A DNA stretch of 64,000 nt from Pseudothermotoga sp. Its GTDB lineage: Bacteria; Thermotogota; Thermotogae; Thermotogales; DSM-5069. Position 1 is the first letter of the stretch. Every line of letters starts with the position of its first letter. The DNA lies in contig JANXCS010000006.1 of NCBI GenBank assembly GCA_025060105.1, positions 84,601 to 148,600 on the forward strand, given 5' to 3'. The notes beneath the pieces were generated by a model. The model saw nothing but the letters and a program-made list of their open reading frames with translations, searched no databases and was not told where the DNA came from. Made by a program: the position numbers and the translations under genes. Positions 49,321 to 59,469 of the stretch are shown piece by piece.

Positions 49321-51966
49321 TCAATTGTTCGTTGAGCTTTTCTCAATCCTTCGTTCGAGAAGCTTTACAAGTTCGAACAACGGTATGATCATCACAGCTG
49401 CAAGAACGCTTACCAAGAGTTGATGTCCTGCTAGCGTGGCTGTTCCAAACACATTTTGAAGGCCAGGAACGTATATCACAGCTAAAAGTAGTGCGAACGA
49501 AACAACACAAGCCAAGACCAAACGCGGATTGTTTTTCACGCCTACTTTGATCAGTGAGTGCCTCAGAGACTTCGAATTGAGAGCGTGGAACAGCTGACCA
49601 GTGCACAACGTGAAGAACACCATGGTCCTTAAAAGCCTTATTTCATCGTGTTCCATAAGTGCCCAACCGTAAACAAAGAGCGTCAAAACGGAGAGTAGCA
49701 ATCCACCGATGAATATCTTTCTCAAAACCTCTCTGCTCATGATTCCTTCTTTCGGGTCTCTTGGGGGCCTTCTCATGACATCGGGTTCCGCTGGTTCAAC
49801 ACCTAGTGCGAGCGCAGGAAGACCGTCCGTGACCAAGTTCATCCATAGGATCTGGACAGGTATCAGAGGCAATGGCAAACGGAGTAAGATAGATATGAAT
49901 ATAGTTGCGACCTCGCTGATGTTGCAAGAAAGCAGATAATAGACGACTTTTCTTATGTTATCAAAGATCTTTCTTCCTTCTTCTATTGCAGCGACAATGC
50001 TGGCAAAGTTATCGTCAGTGAGGACCATATCGGAAGCATCCTTTGAAACGTCTGTTCCTGTTATACCCATGGCAACACCTATGTCTGCTCTCTTCAAAGC
50101 GGGAGCATCGTTCACACCATCTCCTGTCATGGCAACGATCTTACCTCTCTTTTTCAACGCTTCGACGATCTTCAGCTTGTCGCTCGGAGAAACCCTCGCG
50201 TAAACTTTTACATCTTCAACCACTTTCGCGAGTTCATCAGCATCCATTTCAATAAGCTCAACACCTGTCAGCACTTTTCCTTCCGAATCGAGTATTCCTA
50301 TTTCTCTCGCTATAGTTTGGGCTGTGGCTCTGTGGTCGCCAGTGATCATGATGACCTTTATTCCCGCAGTTTTGCACTTTTCGAGAGCTTCTTTCACCTC
50401 AGGTCTCGGAGGATCTATCATGCCGATGAGACCGAGGAAGATCAGGTCTTGTTCGAGTTCTTTGTACTCGTTTTCCTCAACATTTTTGTAAGCTACCGCA
50501 AGAACGCGCAAGCCATCTTGAGCCATGCGTTGGTTTGCTTGAAGAATCTCTATTTTATCCTTCTCCGTCAAATCGTTTATCTCTCCAGAAATCGATACAT
50601 ACTTTGTGCATCTGGCAACAACGATGTCTGGAGCACCTTTTGTGTAAGAGACGAAAGAAGCATTTCTCTTGTGAACCGTTGTCATCATCTTTCTATCGGA
50701 ATCGAATGGTATCTCGTACACTCTGGGCATCTCTTTTTCAAGTTCTTCTTTCTTCAATCCGAAATCCCATGCTGCAGCGGCTAGGGCGATTTCCGTTGGA
50801 TCACCTGAAGTGACTTTAGTGTTGCCTTTAAAAGCTATGAAAGCATCGTTACAAAGAGTAGCCGAGATCAGAGCTTCTTTCAAAGCGTTTGGAATTTGGT
50901 CAGACGGTTCGTGCTGTAGCCATTGATTTGGATGCAAGTAATATTTCACCACCGTCATCTCGTTCTTGGTGAGTGTACCAGTTTTGTCAGAGCAAATCAC
51001 GTTCACTGAGCCAAGCGCTTCCACTGCTTGCAATCTTCGTATGATCGCATGCCTCTTCACCATGTTGTACGTACCGAGCGCCAGCACGATTGTCACCACG
51101 GCAGGTAGGCCTTCGGGCACAGCAGCCACAGCCAAGCTCACCGATGTGAGAAACATTTCTAAGATCGGATTTCCTTCGATGATGCCAACGATGAAAACGA
51201 TTGCACAAATGGCGAGTATGATCAAACCTATTTGTTTACCAAGCTTCTCCAAATTCTTCTGTAGTGGTGTTTGCTCTTCTTCAAGTTCTGTCAGCATCTT
51301 TGCGATCTTTCCTATCTCGGTTTCGTTACCTGTAGCGGTCACCACGGCCTTGCCACGTCCTCTGCTCACTATGGTGCCCGAATAAACCATGTTCGTTCTA
51401 TCACCTATGGGTAGGTTCGGTTCATCTATAGGTTCAATCGATTTTTCAACAGGTTGAGATTCACCTGTGAGTGCTGCTTCACTCACGGAAAGGTTGACCG
51501 ATTCTATTAACCTGCCATCGGCAGGAACATAGTTGCCTGCCTCGAGAATGACAACATCGCCTGGTACAATTTCTCGAGATGGTACAGTTTGAACAACTCC
51601 ATCTCTCAAAACACGCGCAACTGGAGCAGCCATTTTTTTGAGAAGTTGAAGGGATTTTTCGGCTTTGGATTCTTGTATTGTGCTCAATGTAGCGTTCAGG
51701 AGAACTATGATCATGATGAGTATCGCGTCTACAGCTTCTCCAACGATGATAGATATACCAGCGGCGGCGAGCAGGATGATGATGAGAAAGTCTGTAAACT
51801 GTGAGAGAAACATTTGAAGGATTGTGCGTTTTTTCTTCTCTGCCAACTCGTTCGGCCCATACTGTTCAAGTCTTCTTTTTGCTTCTTCGCTTGAGAGACC
51901 TTTTTGCGGATCGACACCCAATTCTTGACACACTTGCCATGAACTTAATCTGTAGAATTCTTTCAA
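49321..51966 (-). CDS. P-type cation-transporting ATPase (Ca2+-ATPase type)
   Basis: Membrane pump of 881 residues of the P2 group (PMR1/SERCA-like). A cation-ATPase N-terminal domain has LSSEEAKRRLEQYGPNEL. The A domain has LTGES. The phosphorylation motif is CSDKTGTLTKNE (Asp about 327), with KGAPDIV in the nucleotide domain and GDGVNDAPAL in the hinge. Ten membrane spans are likely; M4 has AVPEGLPAVV, where PEGL supplies a Ca-type site. The TTG start at 51966 follows GGGGTGAT; the nearby ATG hits a stop. A perfect palindrome lies about 55 bp upstream. Confidence 0.92.
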   Translation of the reverse strand: MKEFYRLSSWQVCQELGVDPQKGLSSEEAKRRLEQYGPNELAEKKKRTILQMFLSQFTDFLIIILLAAAGISIIVGEAVDAILIMIIVLLNATLSTIQESKAEKSLQLLKKMAAPVARVLRDGVVQTVPSREIVPGDVVILEAGNYVPADGRLIESVNLSVSEAALTGESQPVEKSIEPIDEPNLPIGDRTNMVYSGTIVSRGRGKAVVTATGNETEIGKIAKMLTELEEEQTPLQKNLEKLGKQIGLIILAICAIVFIVGIIEGNPILEMFLTSVSLAVAAVPEGLPAVVTIVLALGTYNMVKRHAIIRRLQAVEALGSVNVICSDKTGTLTKNEMTVVKYYLHPNQWLQHEPSDQIPNALKEALISATLCNDAFIAFKGNTKVTSGDPTEIALAAAAWDFGLKKEELEKEMPRVYEIPFDSDRKMMTTVHKRNASFVSYTKGAPDIVVARCTKYVSISGEINDLTEKDKIEILQANQRMAQDGLRVLAVAYKNVEENEYKELEQDLIFLGLIGMIDPPRPEVKEALEKCKTAGIKVIMITGDHRATAQTIAREIGILDSEGKVLTGVELIEMDADELAKVVEDVKVYARVSPSDKLKIVEALKKRGKIVAMTGDGVNDAPALKRADIGVAMGITGTDVSKDASDMVLTDDNFASIVAAIEEGRKIFDNIRKVVYYLLSCNISEVATIFISILLRLPLPLIPVQILWMNLVTDGLPALALGVEPAEPDVMRRPPRDPKEGIMSREVLRKIFIGGLLLSVLTLFVYGWALMEHDEIRLLRTMVFFTLCTGQLFHALNSKSLRHSLIKVGVKNNPRLVLACVVSFALLLAVIYVPGLQNVFGTATLAGHQLLVSVLAAVMIIPLFELVKLLERRIEKSSTNN

Positions 51967-52018
51967 CTTTCCATCACCCCACAGCTCTTCTCTTAAAATA
52001 AAGTTTATCTCTCATGAG

Positions 52019-52035
52019 TTGCAAAAATTTTGCAA
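52019..52035. promoter_or_regulatory. Perfect 17-bp palindrome upstream of the P-type ATPase
   Basis: TTGCAAAA and TTTTGCAA flank one central base. On the minus strand its TTGCAA half can serve as -35 box with TTTATT or TTATTT 16-17 bp downstream, and the palindrome CTCATGAG adjoins it. This is the arrangement of a repressor site over a promoter. Confidence 0.5.
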
Positions 52036-52168
52036 TAAGCTATCCAACAGCCGAAAAGTATTTGTGAAGGAATACAAAGCTATCCTCACCGGTTTCGCTG
52101 AGAAATTTGTAAACACTATATTCGATGTTAAAGGCAAATTGGGGGAATTCAGACAGTGTTTTTCCTAG
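52019..52168 (+). other. Short open frame of unknown status
   Basis: A frame open from at least 51962 to a TAG at 52166-52168 reads as plausible protein (for example KVFVKEYKAILTGFAEKF) but has no ribosome binding site and no recognised family. It could be the tail of a decayed gene, or chance. Confidence 0.2.
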
Positions 52169-52187
52169 GCTTATTTAACCATCTCCA

Positions 52188-55100
52188 TCATTTTTGAGGA
52201 TCAACGAACACCGACAAGTAAAATGTCTTGTCTGTTGCATACACATTGTTGAGATTTTCGATCAATTTGAACAGAGAACTCAAAGCATCGGTGTAAGCTT
52301 CTTTTGCGAGCTCAGCCGGTATGTCGCCGACGAAATATTCCCATAGGAAAGCGGCAGCTGAACCTGGTGTTCTGCAAACTCTATATGCTAGGTCTTCACC
52401 GAAGAACCACGAATACACCTCAACACCAGCTGACCAAGTAATTTGTCCTGCTAGTACATGTGGAAAGAATACCGCCACTATGGATATTCCTGTGTCCAAT
52501 ACGTCCGCAGCCATTTTCTCACCGTAAGCTTGCTTCATGATGGGATCATCAACGGTGATGAACTTGTAAGAATCGTAACCGAATTCTACCACTCCAACCG
52601 CTATGGCAATACCAACTTGTGCTTTTTTGGATGAGAGTACCGCCAGTTTGGTAGCTTTACCAGAGTAACCAAAAACATCCTTCGCGATGTTGACCAACTC
52701 GGGGGTAGTACTCACCGCAGTTGAGATCGTTTTGAGTGCAAAATAACTCGCCTGGATGTAATCTCCCTGTTTGAATGCGACCCAAGCTTGATTGCCATCG
52801 GTGATCATCGATGCGATACCAGTAGCAACTTCTAGGGAAGATTTCGCAACGCCAAATTTTTTGGATCTCGCCCAATGATCGTTCGGTAGTTTCTCAAGAT
52901 CATCTACACGCTTGATTGACTTTACTGAGGTTTCAGTGAAGCTACAAACTTTCTTGCCAAGTTCGAGGCTTTTTAATGTGTATCTGGTCACATTTTGAAC
53001 GAGATCGATCACTGTATATCGAGACTCTTGCTGATCGTTTTTTTGAACAATCCCGAGTTGTTGTGAATTGATTTTTATATTCGTCGCTGCAGTTGTTGGT
53101 TTGTTGAGAGCGAAGGACCAAGAGATCTCGCTGTTGAGATCTTCAAAACTTGCGAGCTCTTCACACAGTACTTTGCTGTTTCCAAGAGCGTCTTTCAAGA
53201 AGACAGTTTCTCGCACGAGGCCATTAACATCCCACTTCAGCATCAATGGTTTGTATGAAACAGATTTTCCTTCCCTTTCTATCCAGATCGGCGTCAGCTT
53301 CAGATACGCTGAGTTACCTTTCATTTTCTCCCTTGGAAGTCGTACAACAACTCTGAAAAGTCCAGGCCGTTCAATCATCGCCACTGCAATACCTTCATGG
53401 AACGGAATGTTGTCATCTCTGTTGAGATCACCAGAGGTGTAAAACGAAAAAAGAAAGCCAGCTATCTTGTATCGTGAATCATTTTCGTAGCTGAGGCTAT
53501 CGTATGTGCTGTAATCAAAGAATTGAATCAGTATGTTCGTCTCATAACCTTGTGCGAATCTAACTGGGTACAGTAAGTATCGATAAAAACTACTTTGGGA
53601 AGGATAATACATCGCATCTTTGTTCTTCAAATGCACGATTCGAAAATCTGTGAGCCAATCGTAATAAAACCTGAATTCCATTGGGTGTAACATGTCTGAA
53701 GGAAAGATGCAACTGAATTCGGGTTTGTGATCTTGCTCCGATCCGTACGTATTTTGGTATCTACTGGTTTTATCCATCCTGTAGGTTATGAAATGCTCAT
53801 CTTTGAAAAGTTCATCGATGATTTTTCGATACGTTTCTTCATTCATTTTGCTTTTCCGTGTTCCTTGTTCTTCATAACGTTCGATCAATTTTGAATGAAG
53901 ATATTTTTCAACCCAGCCATCGAGTCCGAAGAAACACACCGCTTGTTCCAGGCGAATCATCCCTGGCTCTTGAAGTTCTTTCCAAATGGGTTCAGGTGGG
54001 TTCAACAAGACAGACAAATCTTCGTTATCTCGAGCTGCATCTGCGTCTGTATTTGTATTGTTGGGATCACTCCCAAACAAATTCTCAAGCCAATCTGTCA
54101 CCCCGTCTCCGTCACTATCCTTTGGGAGAACGTTCACCATGAACTCTCTCTTCGTATCCTGAAGTTGGACAAAGAGTTTATGAAGACCTGGTTCTGAAGG
54201 GGTATGCCAGATGTATCCGACTTGTCCTGGTTTGGTTGGTACATACCAATCGTTTTTCTCTAAACGTCCAGAGCTGACGGAGAGTATCGCTTGCGCGGGT
54301 GAGTAAGAAATCTCTATTTGACTGTCTGTATAAATGAGTTCAGGTAGGTTCAATTCCACCTCGAGTTCCTCGACATTCACATGAAATTCTTTCTTCACTG
54401 AACCAACTTGAAGTGTCAGTGTGTAGACACCGGCTTTCGCAGGAGTGAACCAGTGAGAATCTTCAATGAATCCTGCGTTAGCTGAGATCTTGGCGAAACT
54501 CGGGACATATTCGATCTTCACCTTGGTACTTACATATGCTGGTTTTTCTATGCTGAGTGAAGCTTCAAGCCATCCTTTGTTAGTTTTTGGGATACGAGCG
54601 ACCGTGATTGTGCCAGGCTGAGAAAGTTCCTTGAAAAGCAAAAACAAATCCTCAGCATCACACGCTCCAAAGTGAATAAACCCAACGCTGCTAGGTTCAA
54701 TCGCATAGAAGGCCAACAGTTCTCCTTGAGATTTGCTGAGAGAAAAGACACACGGACCGTGTTCATAAGCGCCCTTCATGTATATTTCTTCACGATCATT
54801 CACAAGAACTTGGTGTATTGATAAATCTTTGGATAATTTACGGTCTAAAAGTTTATTCAGTGAAGTCGTATCGAAAATCATGAACGATTGATCTGTGTAA
54901 CCCTGGCAGATCAGGATCAACCTTCCTGAGCCGTCCAGTTCGTGATGGAGGATTTGAACGTTCGAAAGCTTGTGTTCAGCAATCAAATCTCCGGACGCGT
55001 TGAACGTGAGCAGGATCAAATCAGTCATGAGACTATCGAACTCAGACGTCAATCCAACGACGAGAGAAGTATTTTTTCCAGAACTTTTCACGTGTTGAAA

Positions 55101-55928
55101 AAGAACTTTCCAGCGGGTTGATTCGAGTCCGAGATCTCTGGGTTCGTAGAACTTACACGTTCCAAGCTCCGTCAAGACTAAAAATCTGGTTGAACCTTGT
55201 TTCAGTTTAGGACTCTTAGCGAAGAGAATTGGAAATCCTTCAACAGTTATGTCTTGAAGATATAAATTTTCATCACGCAAGAATTTGATTTCTTCGTCGC
55301 CGAACTTTTTATCCTTCCATTGAATCTTTCCATCTTCAAGGCAGAAAAGTAAAGGTACCTCATTCTTTGCTTTTGGGTCGGCTTTTCCAAGATAAAGTAT
55401 TTTGTCCCCGACTAGTGCAATGAAATTTCCTTCTGGATGGGTCAACTTTTCTTGTTTCAAATCAAAAACATAAAACTCTGCAGCACTCTTAAAAAGTAGC
55501 TGTGTTTTGTACATCTGAAAAGGATAAATAGTGCCAAACTTCGCTATCGCTCGTTGAAGGTCGGTGGAAAGGTCTTTTCCAGTGCGAAGATCGAGAACAA
55601 CCAGACGAGGAGAGGAAACGGAACTTGAGGATTCTTCAACGAAGAGACAGAGCTTTTCGTCTACTATTCTTGCTTTCCATATATTCGTCAAAATCGATTT
55701 GTACTTTTTTTCCCACAGTAGTTTTTTATCAGTTTTGTTGTACACCTGAACCTTGTGAACTTCTTGATCTGTCAAAACAAGGACGACCACATTTTTATCG
55801 ATTAAGAAGTCAGTGACACCATCGCCGTACGTTTTAAACTGGACAAAATTATTGAGCGTATTTTCTTGATATGAAAACACTGTGATCATCGAGGTCAAGC
55901 AAATCATTAAAAGATAGAGTTTTTTCAC
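52188..55928 (-). CDS. Giant exported mosaic protein of unknown function
   Basis: A 1246-residue protein, not assigned to a known family. A signal peptide (LYLLMICLTSMITVFS) is followed by about 440 residues of repeated beta-strand units resembling a PQQ/WD-type propeller (for example VYNKTDKKLLWEKKY). Next come two similar Ig-like domains (about 465-600), each with an SxxSG/ANAG...W(F/Y)xPxKxG pattern; then a calcium-binding thrombospondin-3-like stretch DSDGDGVTDWLENLFGSDPN (about 605). The 600-residue C-terminal part is beta-rich and ends with helical, glycine-rich hydrophobic segments (GIAIAVGVVEF; ISIVAVFFPHVLAG). The GTG start follows GGGGGATAG. No co-transcribed partner is evident. Confidence 0.7.
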   Translation of the reverse strand: MKKLYLLMICLTSMITVFSYQENTLNNFVQFKTYGDGVTDFLIDKNVVVLVLTDQEVHKVQVYNKTDKKLLWEKKYKSILTNIWKARIVDEKLCLFVEESSSSVSSPRLVVLDLRTGKDLSTDLQRAIAKFGTIYPFQMYKTQLLFKSAAEFYVFDLKQEKLTHPEGNFIALVGDKILYLGKADPKAKNEVPLLFCLEDGKIQWKDKKFGDEEIKFLRDENLYLQDITVEGFPILFAKSPKLKQGSTRFLVLTELGTCKFYEPRDLGLESTRWKVLFQHVKSSGKNTSLVVGLTSEFDSLMTDLILLTFNASGDLIAEHKLSNVQILHHELDGSGRLILICQGYTDQSFMIFDTTSLNKLLDRKLSKDLSIHQVLVNDREEIYMKGAYEHGPCVFSLSKSQGELLAFYAIEPSSVGFIHFGACDAEDLFLLFKELSQPGTITVARIPKTNKGWLEASLSIEKPAYVSTKVKIEYVPSFAKISANAGFIEDSHWFTPAKAGVYTLTLQVGSVKKEFHVNVEELEVELNLPELIYTDSQIEISYSPAQAILSVSSGRLEKNDWYVPTKPGQVGYIWHTPSEPGLHKLFVQLQDTKREFMVNVLPKDSDGDGVTDWLENLFGSDPNNTNTDADAARDNEDLSVLLNPPEPIWKELQEPGMIRLEQAVCFFGLDGWVEKYLHSKLIERYEEQGTRKSKMNEETYRKIIDELFKDEHFITYRMDKTSRYQNTYGSEQDHKPEFSCIFPSDMLHPMEFRFYYDWLTDFRIVHLKNKDAMYYPSQSSFYRYLLYPVRFAQGYETNILIQFFDYSTYDSLSYENDSRYKIAGFLFSFYTSGDLNRDDNIPFHEGIAVAMIERPGLFRVVVRLPREKMKGNSAYLKLTPIWIEREGKSVSYKPLMLKWDVNGLVRETVFLKDALGNSKVLCEELASFEDLNSEISWSFALNKPTTAATNIKINSQQLGIVQKNDQQESRYTVIDLVQNVTRYTLKSLELGKKVCSFTETSVKSIKRVDDLEKLPNDHWARSKKFGVAKSSLEVATGIASMITDGNQAWVAFKQGDYIQASYFALKTISTAVSTTPELVNIAKDVFGYSGKATKLAVLSSKKAQVGIAIAVGVVEFGYDSYKFITVDDPIMKQAYGEKMAADVLDTGISIVAVFFPHVLAGQITWSAGVEVYSWFFGEDLAYRVCRTPGSAAAFLWEYFVGDIPAELAKEAYTDALSSLFKLIENLNNVYATDKTFYLSVFVDPQK

Positions 55929-56087
55929 CAGCTATCCCCCCATGAGAGCAAGAGGAAGCAAAACTTTATTACAACGATCTTGCTCAAAATGAATTTATGA
56001 CAGGATCGATTAGAATCCAATTAGAATTTTTCAGGGGAAATTTCTATCACGATGATCAGATAAAAGGTGAGAATGGAGGGTTGAACT

Positions 56088-57413
56088 GTGAAGAGACTTG
56101 GGATCGTTGGATTTGGTGCTGCAGCAATAGGTTTTCTGGAGGGCTTGATAGAAACGGGGAAAATTAACGATTACGAGATTACCGTATTCGAGAAGGGAAA
56201 AGATCACATGCACAACACAATTTCCGGTGTTCGTATGGACGGCAAAATCTTCATCAGTAGAGGCATGGGTGGTGAGCTGGATGTGCCGTTGGATATACAG
56301 TACAAGATCGTCGAGCTTTATTTAACCCACTCTGGTTACAAACCGACTTTGAGAGATAAGAGCAATTTCATCGAGTATCTCAAGTCGTTCGAGAGGAACG
56401 GAAGAAAGATAGAGTTCGGTGAATCTTTTTCCAGTGAAGAAGTTTATAAAAGATTCTACGATCACGGTTTCGAGCCAGTGAAAGCTTATTTCTTTCATCT
56501 CGGAACGGATGTGCTCAGAGAGACTAACAACAACTTGTTTGAATATTTCACTTTTTTCAAGAACATCCAATTTTTGTTCAACACGATTGTTGAAGATATT
56601 GAGCTTGGTCCAAAACACAAAGTTGTAGCAAACAAGGGTGAATTCACATTCGACGAGTTGGTCATCTCAGTTGGTCGAAGTGGGCACAAGTTGATGGATC
56701 GTATCAAGGAGAAGTATCCTCAACTTGTGAAAGAAAACTACTACGTTGATATAGGTATCAGATATGAACTCCCAAACCACGTGATGGAAGAGTTTTTCGA
56801 CATGTACGAAGTGAAAGTTAGGTACAGAACGAGAACAGGTTATATGTGTAGACTCTTTTGCCAAAATCCTTCCGGCAAAGTAACTTTGGAGAAGTACGAT
56901 GAATTCACAACAGTGAACGGTTATTCAGACACTTATCACAAAACTGATAACACTAATTTTGCTGTTTTGGTGACGACACGCTTTACAGAACCATTCAAAG
57001 ATCCAACAGGTTACGGAAAAAACCTTGCCAAGCTTGCGAACATACTGGCTGGTGATAAAGAAAAAGTCATCCTGCAAACTTATGGAGATTTCAAAGAGTA
57101 CAGAAGGACGAAGAGAATTGGGAGAGTATATCCCACGTTGAACGGAAACAGCTTCATTTTGGGAGATGCGAACCTTGTTTTTCCTTCCAAGATAAGGGAA
57201 TCTTTAGTTGATTTCATCGACAATCTCGATCGAGTCATCAAAGGCGTAGCTTATTTCGATAATCTCCTCTACGCAGTAGAAGTGAAATTCTATTCAAACA
57301 AATTCTGTAACGACATCGTCGAGAATTTGCACGTTATAGGTGATTGTAGCGGTTGGACCAGGTCCATCCAGTACGCTACCGCCATGGGTTACATGAGAGC
57401 TATTCAAAGTTGA
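56088..57413 (+). CDS. FAD-dependent dehydrogenase-like flavoprotein
   Basis: Cytoplasmic flavoprotein of 441 residues. The N-terminal dinucleotide motif is LGIVGFGAAAIGFLEGL with Glu in VFEKG. FDELVISVGRSGHKLMD is the second FAD-contact region, and the C-terminal VIGDCSGWTRSIQYATAMG is the third. The middle of the protein resembles the COG2509 group of uncharacterised FAD-dependent dehydrogenases. GTG start after GGAGGG. It stands alone, convergent with the transglutaminase-like gene (1 bp gap). Substrate unknown. Confidence 0.7.
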   Translation: MKRLGIVGFGAAAIGFLEGLIETGKINDYEITVFEKGKDHMHNTISGVRMDGKIFISRGMGGELDVPLDIQYKIVELYLTHSGYKPTLRDKSNFIEYLKSFERNGRKIEFGESFSSEEVYKRFYDHGFEPVKAYFFHLGTDVLRETNNNLFEYFTFFKNIQFLFNTIVEDIELGPKHKVVANKGEFTFDELVISVGRSGHKLMDRIKEKYPQLVKENYYVDIGIRYELPNHVMEEFFDMYEVKVRYRTRTGYMCRLFCQNPSGKVTLEKYDEFTTVNGYSDTYHKTDNTNFAVLVTTRFTEPFKDPTGYGKNLAKLANILAGDKEKVILQTYGDFKEYRRTKRIGRVYPTLNGNSFILGDANLVFPSKIRESLVDFIDNLDRVIKGVAYFDNLLYAVEVKFYSNKFCNDIVENLHVIGDCSGWTRSIQYATAMGYMRAIQS

Positions 57414-57414
57414 G

Positions 57415-59427
57415 TTACTCGCTTTTCTTCACTGTGAAAGTACCGGTCACGTTTGAACCAGGAATACTGTAATTGCCGGAGATCGTATTGCCTTGGATAG
57501 TTCCGTTGAAAACCACTGTGTAGGTCGTTGAATAATAATAAGACTCGATCTTCGCTGTGATTTTAACGCTGTTACCAGAAACGGTGCCTGTGAATTCACC
57601 TTCGTCCGATTCGTCGACATGAACGTCACCCTTTATATTGTTTCCAGATTGCTCGATGTAGAATTCCAATTTACCTTGCTGTCCTGTTATAGAATTTCTA
57701 TAATTTCCAACGAAATAGCCACTGATGTTAACACTCCTCTGTGGTTGTGGTGTGGGGGCTGGTGCTGGTGAAGGGTTCGTCGGCGTCGAGCCTGAAGGTC
57801 TTTGCTGAACCTGCTGGGTCGGTTGGGTTTGTTGAGTGCGCTGTGGCAGAGAATAGCCCCAGTCTTTCAAAATTGTTGAAGGAAGTGATGGAAGTTCAGG
57901 AGACAAAACCCCAACTCTTTGAAGTTCAATGGGGTCTACGACAAAGAACTTTCCAAATTCAAGTTTTGAAAGGTTTCGAGCGCCTGCCTCCACCGCTTCA
58001 TTGAAAGGTAAGCTCTTTCCAACAACCGGTCCCCCAATCCCAGTAGATTCTATCGGTAATATATCTCCCGAAGGTAGTTCAACTACGGGAAAGGCATGCC
58101 CAGGCACAACGACTATGTAGGTCTTCAAATCGACAGCTCTACAGACGGCAGCGAAAAGTATCGCAAGATCAATACAAGTTCCCGCTTTGTCTTTCAACAC
58201 ATCCCTCGGAAACTTTATGTCTTGCCCAGACGATGCGTATTCCACCAAGAAACCGGAGGGTGTTTGATAAGAAACCTTGTTGTGTATGAGAAGTTCGTAC
58301 AGTGCTCTACAGAAAGTTTCTGCATCTGAATCTCTAGAAGCTGCTGCTACTCCTCCTGCGTGCTGACTGACCATACCAGCGAAAGCTTTCACTGGTTCGT
58401 CCAGGTGTGTCACAAAAGCCGCAATCAGTGGGACATTGGAGAAGTTGTCAGCCCAAGCCCCAGTTCTTTCCTCCTCGGGCACGTTTGAAAATTCGAACTG
58501 ATTCACTCCAAGTATCTGGATTCTCTTGGTGATAGTATCAGAATAACTTTTACCTGATCTATCTTTGTAGGTGTACTTCACTTGCAAATCGATTGGTGTT
58601 TGCGATCTGAGCTGTGTGACGTTTGAAGAAATTATTGGATAGTACAAATCCACCACCGAACCGCTCGGTGGGACCACATCGTACACGTTCTCCGGTGACC
58701 AAGAAGTGTAGTCACCCAGCTTGTAAGATATCCTCAAGTCCACCACATCACCCTTGCCTTTGTTCGTGAAGATCGTTTTGGCTACCCAGTAGGCTCCGTT
58801 CGCCACGTCTGACATACCGTAAACTTTATAAAGTGCCGACATAATCCTAGGTTTCACTTTCACGTTGACTTCCGCACTAACGTTGCCGGAAAAGTTCTTT
58901 CTCTTTTGAACAAAAGAGAATATTCCAGTGGAAGAGTCATACTTGAAATCTGAACTATCTTTCGGAAGTTTTAACGTGAAAATAGTGAAGATTACTTCCT
59001 CAGAAGAGGCAGACTGAACGAGCACGAAAATAGCTTGAGTTTTACTATCGGTGTAGATCATTTCTGCATTCCGTCCAAGGAAGAACTCGCAACGTTGTCT
59101 TCTGTTGGCAACAGCACCGATCAATTTGGCACGGGCGGTTATAGAATTTTTTGCATCGTCGTAGCTGACAGTTGTGTCCCTCATTTCGAAAATGCTACTG
59201 AAAGTAGTCATGTTTCGGAGCAAAACATAAGGGTTGGGGTAAGCTGATTTCACCTGTATATAAAGAGCGCTCGTTGGGAACATCCATTTGAGATTCATGT
59301 CCATATCACCTTTTTCGTCGATTGTTCCCTCAGCGTAAATTTTAATCGTGTTGATCTTGGTCATCTGTATGGAGAAAACAGTTGTTAGCATCAATGCCAG
59401 TAAAATTACAAAAACAAACCTTTTCAC
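57415..59427 (-). CDS. Secreted transglutaminase-like domain protein
   Basis: Exported protein of 670 residues. A signal peptide (FVFVILLALMLTTVFS) precedes a long beta-rich N-terminal half. A transglutaminase-like cysteine-protease core includes Cys in DKAGTCIDLAILFAAVCRAV and His in VVPGHAFPVVE (about residues 430-470). A Pro/Gln/Thr-rich linker and a C-terminal beta-barrel-like domain (GYFVGNYRNSITGQQGKLEFYIEQSG) complete it. Such domains can be proteases, crosslinking enzymes or peptidoglycan amidases. The GTG at 59427 is chosen with GGGAGGTG upstream; the longer frame adds 7 residues before that site. Confidence 0.78.
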   Translation of the reverse strand: MKRFVFVILLALMLTTVFSIQMTKINTIKIYAEGTIDEKGDMDMNLKWMFPTSALYIQVKSAYPNPYVLLRNMTTFSSIFEMRDTTVSYDDAKNSITARAKLIGAVANRRQRCEFFLGRNAEMIYTDSKTQAIFVLVQSASSEEVIFTIFTLKLPKDSSDFKYDSSTGIFSFVQKRKNFSGNVSAEVNVKVKPRIMSALYKVYGMSDVANGAYWVAKTIFTNKGKGDVVDLRISYKLGDYTSWSPENVYDVVPPSGSVVDLYYPIISSNVTQLRSQTPIDLQVKYTYKDRSGKSYSDTITKRIQILGVNQFEFSNVPEEERTGAWADNFSNVPLIAAFVTHLDEPVKAFAGMVSQHAGGVAAASRDSDAETFCRALYELLIHNKVSYQTPSGFLVEYASSGQDIKFPRDVLKDKAGTCIDLAILFAAVCRAVDLKTYIVVVPGHAFPVVELPSGDILPIESTGIGGPVVGKSLPFNEAVEAGARNLSKLEFGKFFVVDPIELQRVGVLSPELPSLPSTILKDWGYSLPQRTQQTQPTQQVQQRPSGSTPTNPSPAPAPTPQPQRSVNISGYFVGNYRNSITGQQGKLEFYIEQSGNNIKGDVHVDESDEGEFTGTVSGNSVKITAKIESYYYSTTYTVVFNGTIQGNTISGNYSIPGSNVTGTFTVKKSE

Positions 59428-59469
59428 AATCACACCTCCCGTAAGCAAATTGTTTGTGTTGTTTTAACT

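Noticed and set aside
55945..55985. Inverted repeat GAGCAAG ... CTTGCTC upstream of the mosaic-protein gene
   Set aside because: Only 7 bp per arm with a spacing of over 25 bp; too likely by chance to call an operator.
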